Below, one piece after another: positions 34,093 to 42,830 of a DNA stretch of 64,000 nucleotides. Within the stretch, counting starts at the first letter, position 1. The number at the start of each line of letters is the position of its first letter. Position numbers and translations under genes: made by a program. The notes beneath the pieces were generated by a model, which saw only the letters and a list, made by a program, of their open reading frames with translations, searched no databases and was not told the DNA's origin. This DNA comes from Dryocola sp036489025 (lineage in GTDB: Bacteria > Pseudomonadota > Gammaproteobacteria > Enterobacterales > Enterobacteriaceae): contig DASXGN010000001.1 of NCBI GenBank assembly GCA_036489025.1, forward strand, positions 1-64,000. The letters run 5' to 3'.

Positions 34093-35955
34093 TCATACTT
34101 CAGGCTTTGCCGGTGGCTCATCCGTCAGCTTACCGGTGTGAACGCCTTCTTCCGTTCCCTGCCAGCCGTGGCGCTGAATCACATTCAGGTGCGCCCGGTC
34201 TTCATTGATGACGTCCGTCAGCATCGCACTATTGCGTTTAAAGACGTCCGCCCTGGCTGCGGAAACGTCTTCCGTCGGCACCATTTCTTCGAGCATTTGC
34301 AGGTTAAAGCGGCGGAAGTGATCGGCCCGTTCACGCGCTTCATAGCTGCCCACGCCCAGGCCTTCAAGCGCGCGGCGTCCAATCTTAAGCGAACTTTCAA
34401 ACGTTTCACGTTCCGGCATCTCAACCCCGGCCTGGCGCAGACGAATGTAATGATTGATATCGCGCGCGCGGGCCAGAATTTGCAGATGAGGGAAATGCTC
34501 CTGCACCAGCTCGGTGAGCTGCATGTTGGCATCCGGATCGTCAATAGCGTTGATCAGCACTTCGGCACCTGCGGCTCCGGCCGACTCCAGCAAATCCACG
34601 CGGGTAGCATCCCCGTAGAACACTTTGGTGCCAAACTTACGCAGCGTTTCGATATGGTCCGGGTCGTGGTCAAGGATCACCACGTTCACTCCGCTGGTCA
34701 GCAGCAAACGGCCCGCGATCTGCCCGAAGCGGCCAAAGCCCGCAATAATTACCCGCGGCTGCTCTTCGTCGATTTCGTCGGCCTCGTGCGCCTGCTCTTT
34801 GCCTGATTTCTCCAGGCGGCTCAGCAGCACCAGCAGCAGCGGCGTTGCCGCCATTGAAAGCGCCACGGCCAGCGTCAGAGACTTCGCCCAGCTATCGTCG
34901 AGCACCTCCGCCATTCTTGCCGTGCCGAAAATAACGAAGGCAAATTCACTGCCCTGCCCCAGCAGAACGGCGAACCAGCGACGCTGCCTGCGCGGGACGG
35001 CCAGCGGTTTGGCGACGATCCACAGCATCAGCGTTTTAATCACCAGGAAGCCAACCAGCAGCACAACAATGCGCAGCGGGTTATCCATCAGCGTACCGAA
35101 GTCTATCGACATGCCAACGCCGATAAAGAACAGCCCGAGCAGCAGGCCTTTAAAGGGTTCGATATCGCTTTCCAGCGCGTGGCGATATTCGGAGCTTGCC
35201 AGCAGCACGCCCGCTAAAAATGCCCCCATTGCCATCGACAGCCCGGCTTCCTCCAGCAGCAAACCAAAGCCGAAGACGAGGAATAACGCCACGGCGCTGA
35301 ACACTTCCCGCAGGCCGGAGCGGGCAACAAATCGGAGTGCCGGACGGGTCACGTAGCGCCCAAGCAGAACCACCAGCGCCAGCGCACCCGCAACTTTCAG
35401 AGCGGATATAGAGAAGGCGGCGAAGGTGGTCGTTGCGCCACTGCTGGCCAACAGCGGGATCATCGCCACCAGAGGTATCGCCGCGATGTCCTGGAACAGC
35501 AGCACGGCAAAGGCGCTGCGGCCCATTGGTGAAATCGTCAGGTTGCGCTCGTTCATCGCCTGCATGGCAATCGCCGTCGATGAAAGCGCCAGCGTCAGGC
35601 CAATCAGCACGGCAACCTGCCAGCGCAGGCCCATCAGCATGCAGAACACCCCCAGCAGCAGGCCGCAGGCGGCCATTTGCAGGAAGCCGCCGCCGAAGAC
35701 CGAAGCGCGCAGCGTCCACAAACGTTTCGGATCCAGCTCAAGTCCGATTACGAAGAGCATCAGCACCACGCCTATCTCAGCGAAGTGCAAAATCGCCCCG
35801 GCGTCGGTCACCAGGCGCAGGCCCCACGGGCCGATAATGCAGCCGGCAATCAGGTAGCCGAGCACCGAACCCAACCCTAATCGCACCGCAATCGGCACAA
35901 TTAGCGCGGCGGAGCCGAGATAGATCAGCGCCTGAATCATGCTATGGCTATCCAC
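34093..35955 (-). CDS. kefC: KefC, glutathione-gated potassium efflux antiporter
   Basis: The 620-residue protein has the same length as E. coli KefC. It has an N-terminal CPA2 antiporter membrane domain (about 1-385) with GLELDPKRLW, TLALSSTAIAMQAMNERN and LLFQDIAAIPLVAM. It is followed by a cytoplasmic RCK/KTN domain with the nucleotide-binding GFGRFGQIAGRL (about 407-418). It releases potassium and acidifies the cytoplasm in response to electrophile-glutathione adducts. Its start overlaps the stop of kefF, the ancillary activator, by 8 bases. Confidence 0.96.
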   Translation of the reverse strand: MDSHSMIQALIYLGSAALIVPIAVRLGLGSVLGYLIAGCIIGPWGLRLVTDAGAILHFAEIGVVLMLFVIGLELDPKRLWTLRASVFGGGFLQMAACGLLLGVFCMLMGLRWQVAVLIGLTLALSSTAIAMQAMNERNLTISPMGRSAFAVLLFQDIAAIPLVAMIPLLASSGATTTFAAFSISALKVAGALALVVLLGRYVTRPALRFVARSGLREVFSAVALFLVFGFGLLLEEAGLSMAMGAFLAGVLLASSEYRHALESDIEPFKGLLLGLFFIGVGMSIDFGTLMDNPLRIVVLLVGFLVIKTLMLWIVAKPLAVPRRQRRWFAVLLGQGSEFAFVIFGTARMAEVLDDSWAKSLTLAVALSMAATPLLLVLLSRLEKSGKEQAHEADEIDEEQPRVIIAGFGRFGQIAGRLLLTSGVNVVILDHDPDHIETLRKFGTKVFYGDATRVDLLESAGAAGAEVLINAIDDPDANMQLTELVQEHFPHLQILARARDINHYIRLRQAGVEMPERETFESSLKIGRRALEGLGVGSYEARERADHFRRFNLQMLEEMVPTEDVSAARADVFKRNSAMLTDVINEDRAHLNVIQRHGWQGTEEGVHTGKLTDEPPAKPEV

Positions 35956-36478
35956 GGTTCACCTCCTGCCAGGTGAGCAAATGCTGCTTATACTGTTCGG
36001 CCTGAACGTCGAGGGTGTTTTCATCACAAACAAAGGTGAAGTGGATGGCAAATGAAGGCAGCCATTTCATCCCGCAATACAGCGCCGTCGCCTGAAGCGG
36101 CTGCCCCAGAACGCCGAAGCCCGGGTGATCGCCTAAATCGAAATGTCCTTCGCCACCGCCGGTGGTCACCGCCCACATGACGTGTTTGCCGCGCAGCGCC
36201 GTTCCGCCGTGCCCGTAGGCCCAGCCGTGAGAAAGCACTTTGTCGATCCACAGTTTCATAAGCGGAGGCATGCTGTACCACTGCATTGGATGCTGCCAGA
36301 TAACCAAATCGGCGCGCATTAACGCTTCCTGTTCGGCGGCAATATCAATATTAAAATCGGGGTAAAGCTCGTAGAGGGAGCGCACTTCCACATCCGGAAG
36401 CATCTGCGCCTGGTCGATCATTTTTTTGTTGGCGTGGGAATGCTGCGGATAGGGGTGGGCATAAATTATTAAAATCAT
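35948..36478 (-). CDS. kefF: KefF, ancillary flavoprotein of KefC
   Basis: The 176-residue flavodoxin-fold quinone reductase matches the KefF family (MILIIYAHPYPQHSHANKKM, WQHPMQWYSMPPLMKLWIDK, WAVTTGGGEGHFD). It binds FMN, reduces quinones and is needed for full KefC activity. It is transcribed ahead of kefC with an 8 base overlap. In E. coli several genes separate this pair from carB; here only a short lipoprotein gene does. Confidence 0.95.
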   Translation of the reverse strand: MILIIYAHPYPQHSHANKKMIDQAQMLPDVEVRSLYELYPDFNIDIAAEQEALMRADLVIWQHPMQWYSMPPLMKLWIDKVLSHGWAYGHGGTALRGKHVMWAVTTGGGEGHFDLGDHPGFGVLGQPLQATALYCGMKWLPSFAIHFTFVCDENTLDVQAEQYKQHLLTWQEVNRG

Positions 36479-36583
36479 GAATTAGCCTGTTGTCTTACTG
36501 CTTTCTTTAACTCAGAGAGTGTAGTCAGTAATTCAACAGGCTAACAGTCAATATTCTTGACGGGCTAAGTGCGTAAAACTGAA

Positions 36584-36817
36584 TTAATTGTCCAGCTCGC
36601 CCATAGACTTAACCTGGTCACGGTTGATCTGCTCGGTTTTACCGGTTTCCGCATTTTTGTAGGAGACCAGGCCAGTATCGTCATCCACCTGCGGCTTGCC
36701 GTCGGTCACAATGGTTTTGCCATCGGAAGTTTTAACCGCCTGGTTAGACGAACAGCCCGCCACGGTAAACAGCGTTGCGGCGGCGAATATGGAAGCCATC
36801 AGAATCTTGTTTTGCAT
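36584..36817 (-). CDS. YgdI/YgdR-family small lipoprotein
   Basis: The 77-residue precursor starts at 36817 behind GGGAG. It has a lipoprotein signal with lipobox TVAGC and a mature domain of about 58 residues containing VKTSDGKTIVTDGKPQVDDD, GLVSYKNAETG and INRDQVKSMGELD, typical of the DUF903/YgdI-YgdR family. It is expected to be a lipid-anchored envelope protein; the molecular role is unknown. An in-frame start eight codons upstream lacks a ribosome binding site. Confidence 0.88.
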   Translation of the reverse strand: MQNKILMASIFAAATLFTVAGCSSNQAVKTSDGKTIVTDGKPQVDDDTGLVSYKNAETGKTEQINRDQVKSMGELDN

Positions 36818-36944
36818 GTTGTTCTCCCTGTTTGTAGTCATTTCTCACTATGTGATTCTAAACTCTAGCAGGAATATCCACGTTTGCAGGGAAATACAGA
36901 ACACTCTGAGAGCAGGCCAAACATCTAAACGCCCAGCGCCTGGC

Positions 36945-36971
36945 AATAAAAAACCCGCCGAAGCGGGTTTT
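36945..36971 (-). terminator. Terminator of carAB
   Basis: AAACCCGC (36951-36958) and GCGGGTTT (36963-36970) form a stem with a CGAA loop, followed on the minus strand by a T run. It is 20 bases after the carB stop. Confidence 0.88.
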
Positions 36972-36989
36972 AGGCTCTTTCCGCAAGGG

Positions 36990-39900
36990 TTACCTGCGGA
37001 TTTGCGCGTGCATTTCCTGCACTGAAGTCACTTTTTCAGTGGCGTCGGCGTTCAGCGCCATCGCGGTGGCGAAGCCGCCGTTCAGCGTGGTGTCGTAATG
37101 CACTTTATATTGCAGCGCGCTGCGACGAATCAGCTTGGAGTCTTCAATCGCCTGGCGGCCCGCGGTGGTGTTGATGATGTAGGTATATTCGCCATTCTTG
37201 ATACGATCCTGAATGTGCGGACGGCCTTCATGCACCTTGTTCACCAGACGCGGGTTAATGCCTGCTTCACCCAGCACAATCGCGGTGCCGTGCGTCGCAT
37301 CCAGCTCGAAGCCCTGCTTGAGCAGCTTGGCGGCAAGGTCAACCACGCGCTCTTTATCGCCTTCACGAACGGAGAGCAGAGCGCGGCCCGGCTTGCGCAT
37401 GGTGGACTGGCTGCCCAGCATGGCCTTGGAGAAGGCTTCTGCGAAGGTGCGGCCCACGCCCATCACCTCACCGGTAGAGCGCATTTCTGGCCCTAACAGC
37501 GGGTCAACGCCCGGGAACTTGTTGAACGGCAGCACCACTTCTTTCACCGAGTAGTAAGGCGGGATGATTTCTTTCGTCATGCCCTGCTCAACCAGCGTTT
37601 GCCCGACCATCACTCGCGCCGCAACTTTCGCCAGCGCCATACCGGTAGCCTTGGAAACAAACGGCACGGTACGCGCGGCGCGCGGGTTGACTTCAATCAG
37701 GTAGACTTCGTTATCTTTCACCGCAAACTGCACGTTCATCAGGCCGCGAACCTGTAGTTCAAAGGCCAGCTTCTGCACCTGCTGGCGCATAACGTCCTGG
37801 ATTTCCTGGCTCAGCGTGTAGGCCGGCAGAGAACATGCGGAGTCGCCGGAGTGTACGCCCGCCTGCTCGATGTGCTCCATAATGCCGCCAATCAGCACGG
37901 TTTCGCCGTCGCAAATCGCGTCCACGTCCACTTCTACGGCATCGTCGAGGAAACGGTCCAGCAGCACCGGCGCATCGTTGGACACGCTAACCGCGGTCTG
38001 GAAGTAGCGGCGTAAATCGACTTCGTCATAGACGATTTCCATTGCGCGGCCGCCCAGCACGTAGGATGGACGCACCACCAGCGGATAGCCAATGTGTGCC
38101 GCTTTTTCTACCGCCATTTCAATAGTCGTTACGGTGGCGTTCGCAGGCTGTTTCAGCTTCAGGCGGTCAACCGCATGCTGGAAACGCTCGCGGTCTTCGG
38201 CGCGGTCAATCGCATCCGGGCTGGTGCCGATAATTGGCACGCCTGCGGCCTCCAGCTCACGCGCAAGCTTCAGCGGAGTCTGGCCGCCGTACTGCACGAT
38301 GACGCCCTTAGGCTTCTCAACGCGGACGATTTCCAGCACGTCTTCGAAGGTGACCGGCTCGAAGTACAGGCGGTCGGAAGTGTCGTAGTCGGTGGAGACG
38401 GTTTCCGGGTTGCAGTTGACCATGATGGTTTCATAGCCATCTTCGCGCAGCGCCAGCGAGGCGTGAACGCAGCAGTAGTCGAACTCGATACCCTGGCCGA
38501 TACGGTTTGGCCCGCCGCCCAGCACCATGATTTTATCGCGGTCGTTATTCGGGTTGGCTTCACACTCGTCTTCATAGGTGGAGTACATATAGGCGGTGTC
38601 GGTGGAGAACTCCGCCGCGCAGGTATCCACGCGTTTGTAAACCGGGTGCAGCTTGTACTGCTCGCGCAGCTTGCGAACTTCGGATTCGCGAACGCCAGCC
38701 AGTTTAGCCAGGCGCGCATCGGCAAAGCCTTTACGCTTCAGCATGCGCAGGAAGTCGTGGTCGAGGCCGGTGATGCCGATTTCTTCCACTTTCTCTTCCA
38801 GGCGCACCAGCTCTTCAATCTGTACCAGGAACCAGCGGTCGATGTTGGTCAGGTTGAACACGCCGTCGACGGACAGGCCCGCGCGGAAAGCGTCGGCCAC
38901 ATACCAGATACGTTCGGCACCGGCGTCTTTCAGCTCGCGGCGAATTTTGGTCAGCGCTTCCGGGTCGTCCAGGTTCACTTTCGGATCCAGACCGGTCGCG
39001 CCGACTTCCAGGCCGCGCAGCGCTTTCTGTAAGGACTCCTGCTGGGTGCGACCAATCGCCATCACTTCGCCGACGGACTTCATCTGCGTGGTCAGACGGT
39101 CGTTCGCGCCCACAAACTTCTCAAAGTTGAAGCGAGGGATTTTTGTCACAACGTAGTCGATGGACGGTTCGAAAGAGGCCGGCGTGCGGCCCCCGGTGAT
39201 ATCGTTCATCAGCTCATCGAGGGTGTAGCCCACCGCCAGTTTCGCGGCCACTTTAGCAATCGGGAAGCCGGTTGCTTTAGAAGCCAGCGCGGAGGAGCGG
39301 GACACGCGCGGGTTCATTTCGATAACAATCAGACGGCCCGTTTTCGGGTTGACCGAGAACTGCACGTTGGAGCCGCCGGTTTCGACGCCGATTTCACGCA
39401 GCACCGCCATCGAGGCGTTACGCATGATTTGGTATTCTTTATCGGTCAGCGTCTGAGCGGGTGCCACGGTGATGGAGTCGCCGGTGTGGATGCCCATTGG
39501 GTCAAAGTTTTCGATAGAGCAGACGATGATGCAGTTGTCGTTTTTATCACGCACCACTTCCATCTCGTACTCTTTCCAGCCGATGAGGGATTCGTCAATC
39601 AGCAGCTCTTTGGTCGGCGAAAGATCCAGACCGCGCTCGCAGATCTCTTCGAACTCTTCGCGGTTATAGGCAATACCGCCACCGGTGCCGCCCATAGTAA
39701 AGGAAGGACGGATGATGCACGGATAGCCAACGTCCGCGGCTACGGCCAGCGCTTCTTCCATGGTGTGCGCGATACCGGAGCGAGCGGTGTCGAGGCCGAT
39801 TTTCTTCATTGCCACGTCGAAGCGGCGGCGGTCTTCCGCTTTATCAATCGCGTCGGCGGTGGCGCCAATCATCGTCACGCCGAACTCTTCCAGCACGCCC

Positions 39901-40214
39901 TGACGCTCAAGCTCCAGCGCGCAGTTCAGCGCGGTCTGGCCACCCATCGTTGGCAGCACGGCGTCCGGACGCTCTTTTTCAATAATTTTACGCACCACTT
40001 CCCAGTGAATCGGCTCGATGTAGGTCGCATCGGCCATTTCCGGGTCGGTCATGATGGTCGCCGGGTTAGAGTTCACCAGGATGACGCGGTAGCCCTCTTC
40101 GCGCAGCGCTTTACACGCCTGGGCACCGGAGTAGTCGAACTCACACGCCTGGCCGATAACGATCGGGCCAGCGCCGAGGATCAGGATGCTTTTTATATCG
40201 GTACGTTTTGGCAT
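36990..40214 (-). CDS. carB: CarB, carbamoyl-phosphate synthase large subunit
   Basis: The 1074-residue subunit makes carbamoyl phosphate for arginine and pyrimidine synthesis, using ammonia from CarA. It has two homologous ATP-grasp halves (about 1-400 carboxyphosphate, 553-930 carbamoyl phosphate), an oligomerisation domain (about 403-553) and a C-terminal allosteric MGS-like domain (about 936-1074). Examples are ILILGAGPIVIGQACEFDYS and VLGGGPNRIGQGIEFDYC. It follows carA by 18 bases. Confidence 0.97.
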   Translation of the reverse strand: MPKRTDIKSILILGAGPIVIGQACEFDYSGAQACKALREEGYRVILVNSNPATIMTDPEMADATYIEPIHWEVVRKIIEKERPDAVLPTMGGQTALNCALELERQGVLEEFGVTMIGATADAIDKAEDRRRFDVAMKKIGLDTARSGIAHTMEEALAVAADVGYPCIIRPSFTMGGTGGGIAYNREEFEEICERGLDLSPTKELLIDESLIGWKEYEMEVVRDKNDNCIIVCSIENFDPMGIHTGDSITVAPAQTLTDKEYQIMRNASMAVLREIGVETGGSNVQFSVNPKTGRLIVIEMNPRVSRSSALASKATGFPIAKVAAKLAVGYTLDELMNDITGGRTPASFEPSIDYVVTKIPRFNFEKFVGANDRLTTQMKSVGEVMAIGRTQQESLQKALRGLEVGATGLDPKVNLDDPEALTKIRRELKDAGAERIWYVADAFRAGLSVDGVFNLTNIDRWFLVQIEELVRLEEKVEEIGITGLDHDFLRMLKRKGFADARLAKLAGVRESEVRKLREQYKLHPVYKRVDTCAAEFSTDTAYMYSTYEDECEANPNNDRDKIMVLGGGPNRIGQGIEFDYCCVHASLALREDGYETIMVNCNPETVSTDYDTSDRLYFEPVTFEDVLEIVRVEKPKGVIVQYGGQTPLKLARELEAAGVPIIGTSPDAIDRAEDRERFQHAVDRLKLKQPANATVTTIEMAVEKAAHIGYPLVVRPSYVLGGRAMEIVYDEVDLRRYFQTAVSVSNDAPVLLDRFLDDAVEVDVDAICDGETVLIGGIMEHIEQAGVHSGDSACSLPAYTLSQEIQDVMRQQVQKLAFELQVRGLMNVQFAVKDNEVYLIEVNPRAARTVPFVSKATGMALAKVAARVMVGQTLVEQGMTKEIIPPYYSVKEVVLPFNKFPGVDPLLGPEMRSTGEVMGVGRTFAEAFSKAMLGSQSTMRKPGRALLSVREGDKERVVDLAAKLLKQGFELDATHGTAIVLGEAGINPRLVNKVHEGRPHIQDRIKNGEYTYIINTTAGRQAIEDSKLIRRSALQYKVHYDTTLNGGFATAMALNADATEKVTSVQEMHAQIRR

Positions 40215-40232
40215 TTTCTTAGCTCCTGATAC

Positions 40233-41393
40233 TTATTGGCTGGTAAGAGTGGCGGTAGAACGGTATTGCTTAATCAAGTCGATAAAGTGGTCGAACAGCG
40301 GCGCGGCATCGTGCGGGCCCGGGCTCGCCTCAGGGTGCCCCTGGAAGCTGAACGCCGGTTTGTCCGTGCGGTGAATCCCCTGCAAGGTGCCGTCAAACAG
40401 CGATTTGTGGGTTACGCGCAGGTTGGCCGGAAGCGTATCTTCATCCACCGCAAAACCGTGGTTCTGGGCGGTGATCATCACGCAGTCGCGGTCGAGATCT
40501 TTTACCGGGTGGTTGCCGCCGTGGTGGCCGAACTTCATTTTCACGGTTTTCGCACCGCTGGCCAGCGCCAAAAGCTGATGGCCCAGGCAGATGCCGAAGA
40601 CCGGCACTTCGGTTTCGAGGAAGGATTTAATCGCGCTGATGGCGTAGTCGCACGGAGCCGGGTCGCCAGGTCCGTTAGAGAGGAAGATACCGTCCGGGTT
40701 CATTTCCAGCACTTCTTCGGCTGAGGTTTGCGCCGGAACAATCGTCAGGCGGCAGCCTCTGTCCACCAGCATGCGCAGGATGTTGCGCTTCACGCCGTAA
40801 TCGTAGGCCACGACATGGAAAGGTAAGTCTGCTTCTTTAGCCGCTTCGGGCAGTTCGCCCTCGAGCGTCCAGCTGCCCTGCAGCCAGGCGTAGGCTTCCT
40901 TAGTGGTCACTTCTTTCGCCAGGTCCATGCCGTTCAGGCCCGGGAAGGATTTCGCTTTTTCATGCGCCAGGGCGGCATCGAGGTTATCACCCGCGATGAT
41001 GCAGCCGTTCTGCGCGCCTTTCTCACGCAGCAGGCGAGTCAGCTTACGGGTATCGATATCGGCAATCGCCACGATGTTATGGCGCTTGAGGTAAGAAGAA
41101 AGGTCTTCGGTATTGCGATAGTTGCTGGCAATCAGCGGCAGGTCTCGAATGACGAGGCCCTGAGCATGTACCTGGGAGGATTCTTCATCAGCGGCGTTGG
41201 TGCCGACATTGCCGATATGGGGATAAGTAAGAGTGACGATCTGGCGGGAGTAGGAAGGATCAGTGAGGATTTCTTGATAACCGGTCATAGAAGTGTTGAA
41301 AACGACTTCCCCCACTGCCTGCCCCGATGCCCCAATGGCCCGACCGTGGAATTGGGTTCCGTCTTCCAGAACCAACATTGCTGACTTAATCAA
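40233..41393 (-). CDS. carA: CarA, carbamoyl-phosphate synthase small subunit (TTG start)
   Basis: The 386-residue glutamine amidotransferase subunit has an N-terminal carA domain and a class I GATase domain with nucleophile Cys in VFGICLGHQLLALA and catalytic His in FQGHPEASPGPHD. The start is TTG at 41393, giving IKSAMLVLEDGTQFHGRAIG; E. coli carA also starts with TTG, and GGAGGA lies 4 bases upstream. An ATG nine codons earlier lacks a ribosome binding site. The C-terminus is a few residues longer than in E. coli. Confidence 0.96.
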   Translation of the reverse strand: MIKSAMLVLEDGTQFHGRAIGASGQAVGEVVFNTSMTGYQEILTDPSYSRQIVTLTYPHIGNVGTNAADEESSQVHAQGLVIRDLPLIASNYRNTEDLSSYLKRHNIVAIADIDTRKLTRLLREKGAQNGCIIAGDNLDAALAHEKAKSFPGLNGMDLAKEVTTKEAYAWLQGSWTLEGELPEAAKEADLPFHVVAYDYGVKRNILRMLVDRGCRLTIVPAQTSAEEVLEMNPDGIFLSNGPGDPAPCDYAISAIKSFLETEVPVFGICLGHQLLALASGAKTVKMKFGHHGGNHPVKDLDRDCVMITAQNHGFAVDEDTLPANLRVTHKSLFDGTLQGIHRTDKPAFSFQGHPEASPGPHDAAPLFDHFIDLIKQYRSTATLTSQ

Positions 41394-41407
41394 AACGTCC
41401 TCCAGGG

Positions 41408-41444
41408 AATAAACATTCAATTTATTCGCATATTAATTCAAAAC
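41408..41444 (-). promoter_or_regulatory. Probable ArgR boxes at the carAB proximal promoter
   Basis: On the minus strand TTTTGAATTAATATGCGAAT is followed by AAATTGAATGTTTATTC. These two adjacent AT-rich palindrome-like blocks resemble tandem ARG boxes and lie where E. coli carAB P2 is covered by ArgR. Assigned by position and resemblance. Confidence 0.6.
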
Positions 41445-41673
41445 CAATCTTTGAATCAAATGCAAAACAGCCTGCCAGATGGATTTTTGACAAACGGCGG
41501 CATTCTAGAGACTGGCCGGGTAAAAGTCTACCTTAAGAGCAACTTTTTAGTGGTATTTTGCTGCTCAGGACAAAAATATCTACAGTGACGGGCGAAATGA
41601 ACAGCTAAGTTACCACAGGTAAACGGTTGCGAGGCAGGAAGAATAGAAATCTGGCATGTGGGGAGTTGAAAAG

Positions 41674-41689
41674 TGGACCAAATGGTCAA
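41674..41689. promoter_or_regulatory. RutR site upstream of carAB
   Basis: TGGACCAAATGGTCAA, read on the minus strand as TTGACCATTTGGTCCA, is a near-perfect RutR palindrome and equals the known E. coli carAB RutR site as I recall it. RutR couples carAB P1 to uracil/thymine levels. The 458 bp between carA and dapB hold this site, the ArgR boxes and an ACGCAAATTTTTACGC (41724-41739) that could be a weak PurR site, and no gene. Confidence 0.78.
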
Positions 41690-41770
41690 AATTAACATTG
41701 AAATAACAACAAAACAGAGAAAAACGCAAATTTTTACGCACTTCACATGAAAATTGAACTGAAACCTAAA

Positions 41771-41799
41771 AATAAAAAGGGCAATAAAATTACTGCCCT
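41771..41799 (-). terminator. Terminator of dapB
   Basis: On the minus strand GGGCA...TGCCC (arms 41794-41798 and 41779-41783) is followed by TTTTTATTTTT. It lies 53 bases after the dapB stop. Confidence 0.7.
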
Positions 41800-41851
41800 A
41801 CCAATCAATTAGTTATGATTGAAATAACCACATCACGATGGGTAATCAGGT

Positions 41852-42673
41852 TTATAAATCGTTCAGATTAAGCACGTCACGCATATCATAAAGTCCACTT
41901 TTCCTACCTTTCAGCCATAAAGCAGAACGAACTGCACCATTTGCAAACGTCATGCGGCTTGATGCCTTATGGCTGATTTCAATGCGCTCACCAATGTCAG
42001 CAAACATCGCCGTATGTTCACCGACGATGTCGCCCGCACGGACGGTGGCAAAACCAATGGAGCCAGGCACTCTTTCACCGGTATAGCCCTCGCGGGAATA
42101 AACCGCACAGTCTTTTAAATCCTTGTCCATGGCCTGCGCAATGGCTTCACCCATCGCCAGCGCCGTGCCTGACGGCGCGTCCACTTTATGGCGGTGGTGC
42201 GCTTCAATAATTTCGATATCGGTGTAATCGCCCATCACCTTCGCCGCTTTCTCCAGCAGCTTCAGCATGACGTTAACGCCGACGCTAAAGTTCGCGGCGA
42301 AAACGATCGGCATCTGCGCGGCTGCATCCTGAATCACCTGCTTGCCCGCCTCATCAAAACCCGTGGTGCCGATAACCATCCCTTTACCGTGCTGACGGCA
42401 GAACTCAAGGTGGTTTAACGTGCCCTCAGGCCGCGTGAAATCGATAAATACGTCAAAATCATTGGCCACTTTCTCCAGGCTATCGCTAACGACAACGCCG
42501 GTTTTTGCCATGCCTGCCAGCTCGCCGGCGTCGCTGCCCAGTAAAGAAGAACCGGGACGTTCCAGCGCGGCGCCCAGCTGGACGCCTTCAATCTGCGCGG
42601 CGGCCTGAATCAGCTGCCGGCCCATACGCCCGCCCGCTCCCGCGATGGCGACGCGGATTTGTGTATCTTGCAT
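41852..42673 (-). CDS. dapB: DapB, 4-hydroxy-tetrahydrodipicolinate reductase
   Basis: The 273-residue enzyme of lysine and diaminopimelate synthesis has the E. coli length. The dinucleotide-binding motif is VAIAGAGGRMGRQLIQAA, the catalytic region EAHHRHKVDAPSGTA, and the substrate-binding end ASSRMTFANGAVRSALW. In E. coli rihC is its neighbour; here about 7 kb of PTS-related DNA lies between them. Confidence 0.97.
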   Translation of the reverse strand: MQDTQIRVAIAGAGGRMGRQLIQAAAQIEGVQLGAALERPGSSLLGSDAGELAGMAKTGVVVSDSLEKVANDFDVFIDFTRPEGTLNHLEFCRQHGKGMVIGTTGFDEAGKQVIQDAAAQMPIVFAANFSVGVNVMLKLLEKAAKVMGDYTDIEIIEAHHRHKVDAPSGTALAMGEAIAQAMDKDLKDCAVYSREGYTGERVPGSIGFATVRAGDIVGEHTAMFADIGERIEISHKASSRMTFANGAVRSALWLKGRKSGLYDMRDVLNLNDL

Positions 42674-42830
42674 ATCTTTACTCTTTCTTGTTAATGAATT
42701 GCGTATAAAACGTTCTCAGGTTAACCAGCCCACAGCCTGGCCGCCACCCAAAAACAGCGATAATTAGAATTTACTGACAAAGCGGAGCTGTTATCAGTAA
42801 AAGCCTTAAAAGCCACACACTTCACAAGCC

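Noticed and set aside
41528..41746. 72-codon minus-strand frame upstream of carA
   Set aside because: It covers the RutR site and the expected carAB promoter region, has no good start signal, and no leader peptide is known for carAB.
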